Shown here piece after piece: positions 33,692-42,722 of a stretch of DNA of 64,000 nucleotides. Positions within the stretch are counted from its first letter, which is position 1; every line of letters begins with the position of its first letter. The DNA comes from JBCCAG01 sp050331115. GTDB lineage: Bacteria; Cyanobacteriota; Cyanobacteriia; CAKZMO01. The stretch is taken from the NCBI GenBank assembly GCA_050331115.1, contig JBHJHD010000018.1:14739-78738 (forward strand). The letters are read 5' to 3'. The notes beneath the pieces are model-generated. The model was not told the origin of the DNA. It saw nothing but the letters and a program-made list of their open reading frames with translations, and did no database searches. Position numbers and translations under genes: made by a program.

Positions 33692-36496
33692 TTAAATCAG
33701 CCGTCGCCTAAAGAGGCCATCAACCGCGCGATCTGTCCAAGCCCTGCGGACATACCACAGCCCTAGAACCGCAAGACCGGCGAGCAGCAGCAGCCACTCC
33801 TCAGGTTCCGGAACGGCAGATACAGTCGCATTCTGCGGATCGGGGAGCTGCTGGTCTTCCACCTCACGGTCGAAGCGATCGCCGCCGGCCTCCGCCTCCT
33901 TGAGCTGCTGTTTTTGCTCAGAGTTAACCAGGACCAGCATCGACGAATAGGGCGTGACGATGCTGTTCTCTTTGGCCACCTGATGAATGGCGTCCAGCTG
34001 GCTGAGCTGGTCGGGCTTGACGGCTTGGCTCACCTGGGCGACCCACTGACGGGCCGCAATCGGTGCGAGGGTATCTACAGTCGCGGCGTCTGGATAGGGG
34101 CTGCGGCTGAGATACCAGGCATAGCCGTCTACAACGTTGAGCAACGAGGTTCCTTCGCCCAAGCTAGGCTGAGTCGCAATGCGGGCCATCGCCGTTTCTA
34201 AGCTGGCGGCGGTGCTGCCGCCCGTGCTCTGAATGGTTTCTAAGGTGGCGTCGTCGTAGGCCGCTTGAAAGCCGCCCAGATGGACGAGCCAGAGGGGCGC
34301 AGATAGCGCCACGGGGTCGGCGTCCTCGGTGAGTTCGTAGCTGCCGGAGTCGGTGAGCAGGACAATGGCGTCGTAGGTTCGAGAAGCGGCGCTCTGGGAA
34401 TCAGCTGCGATCGCCTGCTGGTACTGCGCCAGCATCTGGCGTGGCTGCATAGCGCCGTAAAATACGGCCTGCTTAGGGTCGAACGCTTTGAGGCTGCTGA
34501 CCTTCTCGGCTTGGGCTGCCCCAGCGCGCGTCAGGTAAAGGTCAGCCGCATTGGCGTCGAGCAGGCTATCCTTCAGCCACTGAAGGCTATTTTCGAAGGC
34601 TTTGCGGTGGGCGTCCATGCTGTAGGAGCCATCTAGAATAAACGCCAGCCGCTGGCCCTGAGGCAGCTGATAGGCCTCGGCGTCGAGGGGCTGGGCCACG
34701 ACGTATCCCGCCGGCAGCGCGGCTTGAACCGTCTGGCGCGCGTCTGACTCAGACGCTACCGGCAGCGACGCCGGCAGCCACGTCTCGCTGCCCCGCTGGG
34801 CTTTGCCATTGACGATCCGCTGGGTGCGCTCAGTCCAGAAGATATTGCGCTGCTCGCTCAGCTGGGGCAGCGGCCACTGTCCATCCTGCTGCATCACCTT
34901 GTAGGTCATCCACAGGTGCATCTTGTCCGGTTCGCCATCTTCCGGCAGCCTGTCTTGGCCGGCGGGGGGGATGGGAAAGGCCCGCAGGCGGTAGTTTCGA
35001 GGCCCCACCTGCTCCAGCAGTGCCGGGTCGACGCGGCGCTGGACCTGGTCGTTATAGACCTGCTGCGCTGCCCCGCGAGGGGCCACGACGTACTCATAGC
35101 GCTGCGCGCGGTCCCCCGTTTCTCCAAGCCAGAGCCCGGTGACGGTGGCGCTTTCAGGCAGTGAAAAGTAGTAGAGGATTTCTGTATCTTCCAAGGTCGT
35201 GTTGGCGTAGGTCTCATGCAGTTCGATCTCAGCCCAGTCGCCCTGGGGCGTGACGGTCAGCTCCTGCCGCTGGAGCCTGACGCGCTCAGCGCCGATATCG
35301 AGTAGGCCGGCTTTAGCTTGGGTGCGATTGAAGTTGGAGAGCACTGCCTTTTGGATGGCCTCATGCTCGCCCCGCAGGATGGGCGTATCGAAAAACGCCG
35401 CGTAGAGCCGCTCGGCCTTATCTTTGTCGTCAGCGGTGCCGTGATAGGTGAAGGGCGTGAGCACCGCGCTGTAGGCGGCCTGAATAGCCTCCGCCTGGCC
35501 TTCTGGAAACTTTAGGTACGAGCTGTAGGTTTGATAGATGCCCCGATGGTTGAGTAGAGGATAGCGGTAGGCAGCCAGATAGGCATTCAGCAGGCCCCCG
35601 CGAATGACTTCTGACTGCTGCACTAGCGCTTGGCGATCGCCATCCGACTGCGGGGGACTGTCTAGGAGGTCAAAAGCCCGCGTCTGAGGCTGCTGCTGCA
35701 GGAGCAGCAGACCGCCCAACCATAGGGCCAGCGTTCCGGCTGCAAAGGCTCGGGGCATACTATGGCCGCGCCGCTCTGAGAGCTGCTGCAGCGTTTGCCG
35801 CCAGGTTTTCAAATACAGCGCTACCATTCCCCAGGGCATGATCACCAGACCGGTGAACAGCATCGCAAAAGGAAAAAAGATGGGCAGCAGCACCACCAGA
35901 AAAACGGTGTAATAGACCGCAAAGCAGACGGTCACGAAGATAGGCAGCGCGTAGAAGAGGGCAATGGTTGACAGATACACCGACAGCGCCAGCATAAGGG
36001 TTGCCCCCGCGAGGTGTCCCCAAGTGACGCCAGACGGCTGGGGGTGGCGGGTCAGCAGCCCATGGGCAAATGCGGCGGTCCCCAGGGCAATAGAGATGAA
36101 TACGAAGGTGCTGACCGGCGTCAGGTCCCGCAGGAAAAAGAGGCGGATCGTGCAGGCCATCAAAAGCGGTGCTTCGATGCCAAAGAAGATTTGATACAGC
36201 GTAATTGGCTGGCGCTGAGAGGCGGGCTCAGCGCGATCCTCGGGCGGGGCGGTTTTGAGGGCTCTGAGCTGTCGCCTTCTGCGAATGCCCATCGCCGTTG
36301 AGGTTGTCGGGACCCCGACTAGACCCAGTACAGGCACGATGATGCTGAGCGGAATGAGGCCCTGCAGGGCATCGTCAATGATGGCTCGACCAAAGGGCAA
36401 GACGAGCGTCACCGATACGACGAGCAGTAGCGATAGGTTGAAGAGCCAGAAGAAGACTGCAAATAGGGATTTAGTCTTGGGACGCGGGAATTTCAT
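33692..36496 (-). CDS. PEP-CTERM integral membrane protein with VIT/vWA region (TIGR02921-like)
   Basis: A 934-residue protein. An N-terminal membrane block of about eight helices (20-270) is followed by a large extracytoplasmic part. That part has a VIT-like segment (about 425-560), a vWA domain opening with RLAFILDGSYSMD (Asp-x-Ser-x-Ser metal site, about residue 620) and a C-terminal VPEPEEWLLLLAGLAVLGLWY followed by basic residues. The Pro-Glu-Pro, hydrophobic helix, Arg order is the PEP-CTERM sorting tail. This architecture corresponds to the integral membrane PEP-CTERM family found with exosortase O. The adjacent upstream gene on the same strand is that exosortase, so this is its likely dedicated substrate. 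Confidence 0.82.
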   Translation of the reverse strand: MKFPRPKTKSLFAVFFWLFNLSLLLVVSVTLVLPFGRAIIDDALQGLIPLSIIVPVLGLVGVPTTSTAMGIRRRRQLRALKTAPPEDRAEPASQRQPITLYQIFFGIEAPLLMACTIRLFFLRDLTPVSTFVFISIALGTAAFAHGLLTRHPQPSGVTWGHLAGATLMLALSVYLSTIALFYALPIFVTVCFAVYYTVFLVVLLPIFFPFAMLFTGLVIMPWGMVALYLKTWRQTLQQLSERRGHSMPRAFAAGTLALWLGGLLLLQQQPQTRAFDLLDSPPQSDGDRQALVQQSEVIRGGLLNAYLAAYRYPLLNHRGIYQTYSSYLKFPEGQAEAIQAAYSAVLTPFTYHGTADDKDKAERLYAAFFDTPILRGEHEAIQKAVLSNFNRTQAKAGLLDIGAERVRLQRQELTVTPQGDWAEIELHETYANTTLEDTEILYYFSLPESATVTGLWLGETGDRAQRYEYVVAPRGAAQQVYNDQVQRRVDPALLEQVGPRNYRLRAFPIPPAGQDRLPEDGEPDKMHLWMTYKVMQQDGQWPLPQLSEQRNIFWTERTQRIVNGKAQRGSETWLPASLPVASESDARQTVQAALPAGYVVAQPLDAEAYQLPQGQRLAFILDGSYSMDAHRKAFENSLQWLKDSLLDANAADLYLTRAGAAQAEKVSSLKAFDPKQAVFYGAMQPRQMLAQYQQAIAADSQSAASRTYDAIVLLTDSGSYELTEDADPVALSAPLWLVHLGGFQAAYDDATLETIQSTGGSTAASLETAMARIATQPSLGEGTSLLNVVDGYAWYLSRSPYPDAATVDTLAPIAARQWVAQVSQAVKPDQLSQLDAIHQVAKENSIVTPYSSMLVLVNSEQKQQLKEAEAGGDRFDREVEDQQLPDPQNATVSAVPEPEEWLLLLAGLAVLGLWYVRRAWTDRAVDGLFRRRLI

Positions 36497-36523
36497 GGGG
36501 CGTACGGTGGCTTTAGAGGGGGT

Positions 36524-38023
36524 TTAACGCATGGCGAGGGCGATCGCGCCGTGCACTTGATCTACGATTGCCCTGACTTCGACATCGCTAGCCGATAGCG
36601 GCTGATCGAAAAGGATAGAGACCATGGTCCAATTCGGGTCCTGCCGCGTGATTTCACGCCACACGCGGTCCAGGTAGTAGTCCGTCGTGTGCTGGGAAGA
36701 CTGGAACCAGTACGCGGCCCGACGCTGGCCTTGGTTGAGCGAGAGCCAGCGACCCGTGACCTCATGGGTGAAGGCCTGCTTCTGCATTTGGTCTATCTGG
36801 AGGCCGCTGGCGGCATAGCAGGTCTCTGGCGCGTGGTGCGCTTGCCAGGTTGGGCTGGCCACCAAGATCATCGAGCCGGAAATATTGTTGAACTGGAAGG
36901 CCTGCTTTTGGGCCACCGCGTCGGGATAGCGGGTGAAGAAGGTCTGCTCGTAGGGGCTCAAGTCGATGACCTGGGCCTGCATGGGCTCTGACCACCGCAG
37001 GGCATCAAACTGAGCAGGGGAGGCTGTGCTAGCCGCTGGATGCGATATCAGCGCCAGGCCGGCCAGCAGGCTCAACGTCAGCGCCGCGTTGCGTTGCGGG
37101 GGGGCAGCAGTGAGCGCTTCGTCGAGCTGGCGCCCTAAGATCGGCAAAGGCTGGCGGGGAACAGCCCGAAGCAGCTGCAGCGTAATCAGGCAGACGGTGA
37201 TAAAACCAAATATCCCCAGCGGGACGTGAAGTATCTCCGCGAGGGTCTGCTGCTGCAGAACAAAGGTGAGAATGACCAGCACTAAGATCCGTGCGACATT
37301 GGCGGTGATTAGCAGAGTTACATTGGTGAGCCCCACCAAAAACCACCTCAGCCCAAGCTGTTTACGCTCTATCAGCGACGCTGCCATAAACAAGAGGCTG
37401 CCAATTTCAATTCCCTTAAACCCGCTGCAGGGAATGTCAACCAGGGCGACGCCCGTGCTCAGCACCAAGATATCTTCAGAGGAAATGGCGGGTATGCTCA
37501 GAGGTCTCAGCAGGACCTCAACCACCTCGGCAATGGAGGTGCGTGCCAGGTGCCCTAAGTCCGTGAACTCCAGCAGCAGCAGCAAAATAAGGAGGGCAAA
37601 GGTCCCCATAAAGGGAATGCCGCGCCGCCAGGCTCGAACGCGGCAGAATAGGCCAGCGAACCCGTAGGTGCCTACGACAAAACCGACAATAGAGAGCTGC
37701 TCTAGGTCAAGCCGCCATCGCGCCAGGACAAGGGCGATCGCCGCTCCCCCCAGCATCATCAGGGGCAAAGGTCGAAAGGTCGGCCCGGAGAATCCCCAGT
37801 TGCGCCGATGGCGGATGCTTTGAATGAGTAGCGCTGCTGCTGCACCGCCCATCAGGGCTAGGTTGAAGGGAGAAAGGGCCGGCAGCAGGCGAACCAAACC
37901 GCCTAGCTCTGGTGACGCGATATAGAGCCAAAGCAAGGCGATCGCGCTGACCATCGGCCCATGCAGCGCTCCAGAGTGCTTCAGGTGGGCGTCGACCTGG
38001 GCGGAGGGGCTGTTATGCGTCAT
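36524..38023 (-). CDS. xrtO: Exosortase O with EpsI-like C-terminal domain
   Basis: A 499-residue membrane transpeptidase. The exosortase core (about 20-285, eight or so helices) contains the catalytic set: Cys199 in DIPCSGFKG, Arg245 in NVARI and His266 in LHVPLG. The C-terminal region (about 340-499) has HHAPETCYAASGLQI, characteristic of the EpsI-like exosortase-associated domain, here fused. It is predicted to cleave the PEP-CTERM tail of the neighbouring protein and pass it to an unknown surface acceptor. The genes are 27 bases apart, so one operon is likely. Confidence 0.85.
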   Translation of the reverse strand: MTHNSPSAQVDAHLKHSGALHGPMVSAIALLWLYIASPELGGLVRLLPALSPFNLALMGGAAAALLIQSIRHRRNWGFSGPTFRPLPLMMLGGAAIALVLARWRLDLEQLSIVGFVVGTYGFAGLFCRVRAWRRGIPFMGTFALLILLLLLEFTDLGHLARTSIAEVVEVLLRPLSIPAISSEDILVLSTGVALVDIPCSGFKGIEIGSLLFMAASLIERKQLGLRWFLVGLTNVTLLITANVARILVLVILTFVLQQQTLAEILHVPLGIFGFITVCLITLQLLRAVPRQPLPILGRQLDEALTAAPPQRNAALTLSLLAGLALISHPAASTASPAQFDALRWSEPMQAQVIDLSPYEQTFFTRYPDAVAQKQAFQFNNISGSMILVASPTWQAHHAPETCYAASGLQIDQMQKQAFTHEVTGRWLSLNQGQRRAAYWFQSSQHTTDYYLDRVWREITRQDPNWTMVSILFDQPLSASDVEVRAIVDQVHGAIALAMR

Positions 38024-38273
38024 AGAAATCCTTTGCTATCAAGTCAGCTGAGCGTCAGCCTTCGACTTCAATACACCCTATGCGCCTCTAGGCTAGCCGC
38101 AGCTCAGTCAGATTGCCAAGTCAAGGGGGGACAATACTTAATCTGCTCTAAAAGATCGTTGCTCAGCGTCCTAAAGGAAGCTCAGAAAACGCCATCTAGC
38201 GAACCTGCTGGCTAGCCCTGAAGCAGAGCGGGCTCCCTGAAGGATGTAACGTAAGCAAGCATTAGTAACTAGA

Positions 38274-38948
38274 ATGCCAAGACTCTTCACGTACACTATC
38301 CCCGTCGACGATGGAGCCGCGCCCAATCCATTCTTTGGGATGTGCTCACTTGCTATCTGTAAACCTGGAATTCGGCGCGTCGCCAGCATTGACGACTGGA
38401 TTGCAGGCCTGGGCTCCAAAAACGCGCCAAGCGGAGACCTGAGTGACCGCTTGGTCTATGCCATGCGAGTAGAAGAAGTCCTGACGCTCGAAGACTACGA
38501 TCAACAGGCACAGAAGCGCTGGCCTCAACGCATACCAGATATCAAGAGTCTTTCGCTGCAAGAACGTCTCGGCGACTGCATTTACGACTACAGCAACAAA
38601 ACTGCAGAAGGGGAGCCGAGTCTGCGAGATAGCGTCCACGGACCTAGCAATGTCAAAACCGATTTGGGTGGTGAGAAGGTTCTGATATCGCGCGACTTTT
38701 ACTACTTCGGCAGTCGAGCGGTGCGGCTTCCCGAAAGCTTGCGCCCCATCTGTCACGCCAACCAGGGGCACCGCAGCACCTCAAACGCCCCCTATGTCAA
38801 TGAATTCATCGCATGGATCCGAGCTGGCGGTTGGACTCCCGGTCAACTCTATGGATGGCCTGACTTCATTCTAGATTGGAAGAGTCGTGGAGCCTGTGGC
38901 GGCTGCAACATCAGAGAGAACGATAATCAGTATGACCCGGCATGTTAG
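38274..38948 (+). CDS. Nmad2-like putative nucleotide-modification protein
   Basis: A 224-residue protein beginning MPRLFTYTIPVDDGAAPNPF, followed by FGMCSLAICKPGIRR, DDWIAGLGSKN, FYYFGSRAVRLP and a C-terminal CGGCN. From memory this agrees with the nucleotide modification associated domain 2 family, a small family linked by genome context to modified DNA bases in phages and bacteria. No biochemical function is proven as far as I know. It stands alone here, divergent from xrtO, with no other base-modification gene in the window, so transfer is possible. Confidence 0.65.
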   Translation: MPRLFTYTIPVDDGAAPNPFFGMCSLAICKPGIRRVASIDDWIAGLGSKNAPSGDLSDRLVYAMRVEEVLTLEDYDQQAQKRWPQRIPDIKSLSLQERLGDCIYDYSNKTAEGEPSLRDSVHGPSNVKTDLGGEKVLISRDFYYFGSRAVRLPESLRPICHANQGHRSTSNAPYVNEFIAWIRAGGWTPGQLYGWPDFILDWKSRGACGGCNIRENDNQYDPAC

Positions 38949-39029
38949 TGGCCGACACCAACGCCCGTCCCTACAAGCAAGGCCTACCGCCACAAGATAG
39001 AAAACTCTAGGCAGCAGAATATACGCTTT

Positions 39030-39308
39030 TCATGATTGCTCCGCCACGGCGACATAAGTCCCCAGTCCAATCAGCCCGAGCCCTGACGCAATGCGCTGCC
39101 GACGTCTGAAGCGATCGCTCTCCCGCAGCCGCTGCCCAATCGGCCCAGCAAACAGCGCCACCGCTAAGTCAGACATCATGTTCATCACGGCGGTAATCAG
39201 CCCCAGCACCAAAAACTGGGCAAATACGTGGCCATTCTCCACCCGGATGAACTGAGGAATGAACGCCAGAAAAACCAGCGCCGTCTTAGGGTTGAGCGTT
39301 TCGGTCAT
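39030..39308 (-). pseudogene. LysE/RhtB-family exporter, C-terminal remnant
   Basis: The 92 residues LNPKTALVFLAFIPQF to the C-terminal membrane helix match the second half of LysE/RhtB amino-acid exporters, normally about 205 residues. The N-terminal half, with its first three helices, is absent: the frame opens 13 bases after the leuS stop. It is likely a deletion remnant, perhaps still translated by coupling to leuS. Confidence 0.75.
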
Positions 39309-39321
39309 TACCCCCTAGCCT

Positions 39322-41913
39322 TTACTTCGCCAGCACAAAGTTCACCAGCTTCCCCGGCACCACAATCACCTTCTTAATTTCCTTACCCTCAATGTAGCGC
39401 TGCGCCAGCTCCGACTCCTTCGCCAGCTGCTCCAGCGCCGCCTTGTCCGAGCGCGACGGCACCTGAATCGTGCCCCGCGTCTTGCCCATCACCTGAATCA
39501 CCAGCGGGATCTCGTCCACCACCAGGGCGTCTGGGTCCACTTGGGGCCAAGCGGCCCGGTGCACCGACTCCTTCTCGCCGATGGCCTGCCACAGCTCCTC
39601 GGTGATATGGGGCGCAAAGGGGGCCAGCATCGCCACTAGCGTGCGAACGCCTTCGCCGTACACCGCCGAAGCCTTATCTTTGTAGTCCGACAGGGCGTTA
39701 CTCAGCTTCATCAGCTCCGACACCGCCGTGTTGAACTGGTAGTCGCCGTCGAAGTCTTCGGTCACTTCTTTAATGGCGGTGTGGATGGCGCGGCGCAGGT
39801 CCTTTTCGGCCTTGGTCAATTCCGCCTTGGACGGGGCAGGCTGCACCTGGGCAAACTCCTGCACCAGTCGCCACACCCGGTTCAAAAAGCGAAACTGCCC
39901 TTCCACATCCGCGTCGTCCCACTCCAGGTCCTTCTCGGGCGGGGCCTTGAACAGGATGAACATGCGGGCCGTATCGGCCCCGTATTTGGAAAGCACTACC
40001 CCGGGCGCAATGCCGTTGTACTTCGACTTGGACATCTTCTCGTAAAAGACTTCCAGCGGGTCCCCCGTCTCCGGGTCGACCGGGCTATCGGGGTCGGCGA
40101 CTTTTTCAGGGGGGACGTACTTGCCCGTAGCGGGATTCTTGTAGGTTATGGCCTGCACCATGCCCTGGGTCAACAGCCGCTTAAAGGGCTCATCGACGTT
40201 CAACAGGCCGCGATCGCGCAGCACCTTAGTAAAGAAACGCGAGTAGAGCAGGTGTAAAATGGCGTGCTCGATACCGCCCACGTACTGGTCCACCGCCATC
40301 CAGTCGTTGACTTTGTCCTTGGTGAAGACTTTGTCGTCGTTGTTGGCGTCGCAGTAGCGCAGGAAGTACCAGGACGAATCGATAAAGGTGTCCATGGTGT
40401 CGGTCTCCCGCTTAGCGGTGGTGCCGCAGCTTGGGCAGGGTACGTTGACCCATTGATCCAGCTTGGCCAGCGGGGAGGGACCGCGCCCGGAGAAGGTAAT
40501 GTCTTCCGGCAGCTCGATGGGCAGGTCGGCTTCAGGGACGGGCACGATGCCGCAGTCGGGGCAGTGGATGACGGGAATGGGCACGCCCCAGTAGCGCTGG
40601 CGGGAGATCAGCCAGTCCCGCAGGCGGTAGGTGGTTTGGGCGGTGCCAATGACCTTTTCTTCTAGGTATTTAATTACCTTTTTCTTAGCCTTCGGCACTG
40701 TAAGGCCGTCCAGCGGCCCGGAGTTTTGCAGGACGCCGCTGGCGTTGTCGCTGTAGGCTGCCGTGAGCGGCTCTGCCTGCTCGGGGTCGGCGTCCGGGGG
40801 AAACACCACCTGCACAATATCCAGCCCAAAGGACCGAGCAAAGTCGAAGTCCCGCTGGTCGTGGGCGGGCACCGCCATAATGGCCCCGGTGCCGTAGTCC
40901 ATCAGCACGTAGTCCGCAATCCACACCGGCACCTGCTCACCATTCACCGGGTTGACCGCATAGCCGCCCGTAAACACGCCTGTCTTGGTGCGATCGTCGG
41001 CGGTGCGCTCCACTTCGCTCTTGTCGGTGGCCTCCTTTTTATAAGCGCTTACGGCCTCTTTTTGATCAGCAGTCGTCAGGGACTCCACCAAGGGATGCTC
41101 CGGCGACAGCACCATAAAGGTCGCGCCCCAAAGAGTATCCGGGCGAGTGGTGAAAATTGGAATGGCCTCCCCATCCGAGGTCTTGAACTCTACCCGCGCC
41201 CCAATGGACTTGCCAATCCAGTTCTCCTGCATCACCTTCACCCGCTCGGGCCAGCCGTCCAGCAGCTTCAGGTCTGCCAGCAGCTGCTCGGCGTAGTCAG
41301 TAATCTTGAAGAACCACTGGCGCAGCAGTCGCCGCTCTACCATCGCCCCCGATCGCCAGGATTTCCCGTCGCTGTCCACCTGCTCGTTGGCCAGCACCGT
41401 CTGGTCCACCGGGTCCCAGTTCACCGCCGCCTCCTTTTGGTAGGCCAGCCCAGACTCGAAGAACTGCAGGAAAATCCATTGGGTCCAGCGGTAGTAGTTG
41501 GGGGCGCAGGTAGCCACCTCCCGGTCCCAGTCGTAGGACAGCCCCAGCTGCTTGAGCTGGGCCGTCATCTGGGCAATGTTCTCTTCAGTCCACTTGGCCG
41601 GATGAACCCCCCGGTCAATAGCGGCGTTCTCGGCGGGCAGGCCAAAGGCGTCCCAGCCCATGGGGTGCAGTACGCGGTGGCCCTGCATGCGCTTAACGCG
41701 GGCAATCACGTCGGTGATGGTGTAGTTGCGGACGTGGCCCATATGCAGGTTCCCTGAAGGGTAGGGAAACATCGACAGGGCATAGAACTTGGGCTTGCCT
41801 GCATCCTCTGGGGTTTGGTCGAGCCCCTGCTCGCGCCAAACCTGCTGCCACTTGGGTTCAATCGCGTCCGCCTGATATCGCTCCACCAATGACTCCTCTA
41901 CGCTGGACTTCAA
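39322..41913 (-). CDS. leuS: Leucyl-tRNA synthetase
   Basis: An 863-residue class I synthetase that charges tRNA-Leu. The HIGH motif appears as HMGH in PYPSGNLHMGHVRNYT (near residue 57), and the KMSKS motif is intact in KMSKSKYNG. The CP1 editing domain (about 220-420) has the threonine-rich TTRPDTLWGAT segment and the conserved Asp in GAIMAVPAHDQRD. A zinc-ribbon-like insert (CPDCGIVPV, then CPSCGT) is present, as in bacterial LeuRS. The length is standard. Confidence 0.97.
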   Translation of the reverse strand: MKSSVEESLVERYQADAIEPKWQQVWREQGLDQTPEDAGKPKFYALSMFPYPSGNLHMGHVRNYTITDVIARVKRMQGHRVLHPMGWDAFGLPAENAAIDRGVHPAKWTEENIAQMTAQLKQLGLSYDWDREVATCAPNYYRWTQWIFLQFFESGLAYQKEAAVNWDPVDQTVLANEQVDSDGKSWRSGAMVERRLLRQWFFKITDYAEQLLADLKLLDGWPERVKVMQENWIGKSIGARVEFKTSDGEAIPIFTTRPDTLWGATFMVLSPEHPLVESLTTADQKEAVSAYKKEATDKSEVERTADDRTKTGVFTGGYAVNPVNGEQVPVWIADYVLMDYGTGAIMAVPAHDQRDFDFARSFGLDIVQVVFPPDADPEQAEPLTAAYSDNASGVLQNSGPLDGLTVPKAKKKVIKYLEEKVIGTAQTTYRLRDWLISRQRYWGVPIPVIHCPDCGIVPVPEADLPIELPEDITFSGRGPSPLAKLDQWVNVPCPSCGTTAKRETDTMDTFIDSSWYFLRYCDANNDDKVFTKDKVNDWMAVDQYVGGIEHAILHLLYSRFFTKVLRDRGLLNVDEPFKRLLTQGMVQAITYKNPATGKYVPPEKVADPDSPVDPETGDPLEVFYEKMSKSKYNGIAPGVVLSKYGADTARMFILFKAPPEKDLEWDDADVEGQFRFLNRVWRLVQEFAQVQPAPSKAELTKAEKDLRRAIHTAIKEVTEDFDGDYQFNTAVSELMKLSNALSDYKDKASAVYGEGVRTLVAMLAPFAPHITEELWQAIGEKESVHRAAWPQVDPDALVVDEIPLVIQVMGKTRGTIQVPSRSDKAALEQLAKESELAQRYIEGKEIKKVIVVPGKLVNFVLAK

Positions 41914-41982
41914 CTTAACGGGATTGCTCCCATTCTAGATACCACTGGCGAAACATTTTGTAATTAGGTCAAACATCCCGGA

Positions 41983-42052
41983 GGTCCCCTTAAATCCCCC
42001 AATTCCGGGGGACTGTGGATCAGAAGCCCCCAAAATTGGGGGTTTGGGGATC
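41983..42052. repeat. Cyanobacterial CCCCC-AATT-GGGGG type dispersed palindromes
   Basis: Two palindromes lie in tandem: CCCCCAATTCCGGGGG and CCCCCAAAATTGGGGG, joined by ACTGTGGATCAGAAG-like spacer and bounded by TCCCCTTAAATC and TTTGGGGATC. Repeats of this sort are scattered through many cyanobacterial genomes. This one fills the leuS upstream region. Confidence 0.7.
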
Positions 42053-42157
42053 TTCTCGAGGCGTGAAACACCCAAAGCATTACAAGGCATGAATCTTGCC
42101 AGCGGTACTATTCTAAGCTGTATCACAGCGCAACTATTGCGTCAGCATACTTTTAAT

Positions 42158-42652
42158 ATGGCAGCCTCAATAGAGCCGACTTACGTATTTGTCTACGGGA
42201 CCCTCAAGCCTGGTGAGGCAAACTATGCGCGCTACTGCGCCGGTCGCGTCGCGTCTCAGCAGCCTGCGATCGCTCCGGGCTATCTCTATGCCCTGCCCGT
42301 GGGCTACCCCGCTATGATTGCGCGAGATCAGGGCGAGGAGATCCTTGATCGTCAATCTCAGTCCTTTACAGCAGAGGGGCGAGAGGCGGTAGTTTGGGGC
42401 TATCGACTGCAGCTTAAGCGGCCAGACGATCTGGCGCTGCTCGATGAGCTTGAGGACTATCTCCCGCAGCGATCGCCCGAGCAAAATGAGTACTATCGCT
42501 GCGCGGTCTCGCTACTAACCCCGTCTCGTCAGCCGCTTGGCGCGGCTTGGGCCTATCTAATGGAGCCGTGGCGCGTTAGGCAAGTGGGGGGATACCGGAT
42601 TGCGCAGGGTCAATGGACCGGACATAGCGCGGCGCGGTTTTTCGAGTTGTGA
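42158..42652 (+). CDS. Gamma-glutamylcyclotransferase-like protein
   Basis: A 164-residue protein of the GGCT/AIG2 fold. The defining VYGTLKPGEANY motif (about residues 11-22) builds the substrate pocket, and LDELEDY holds the acidic residue expected to act as general base. Family members release 5-oxoproline from gamma-glutamyl amines; the true substrate is unknown. The start at 42158 (MAASIEPTYVFV) is chosen because the longer frame upstream runs through the palindromic repeat region. Confidence 0.85.
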   Translation: MAASIEPTYVFVYGTLKPGEANYARYCAGRVASQQPAIAPGYLYALPVGYPAMIARDQGEEILDRQSQSFTAEGREAVVWGYRLQLKRPDDLALLDELEDYLPQRSPEQNEYYRCAVSLLTPSRQPLGAAWAYLMEPWRVRQVGGYRIAQGQWTGHSAARFFEL

Positions 42653-42691
42653 GGTCATTGGCAAGGCACCCTAGAGCACCGGCCCAAAGCT

Positions 42692-42713
42692 TTGGCACAA
42701 GGCGTTGTGCCAA
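42692..42713. terminator. Hairpin between convergent genes
   Basis: TTGGCACAA (42692-42700) and TTGTGCCAA (42705-42713) form a perfect 9-bp stem with a GGCG loop, between the cyclotransferase gene and the anti-sigma factor gene. It is a likely bidirectional terminator, although no T run follows. Confidence 0.5.
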
Positions 42714-42722
42714 TGCCCTGGC

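Noticed and set aside
40726..41757. 343-codon plus-strand frame opposite leuS
   Set aside because: It is antisense to a strongly conserved leuS and the translation is Val/Gly/His-rich without known motifs.
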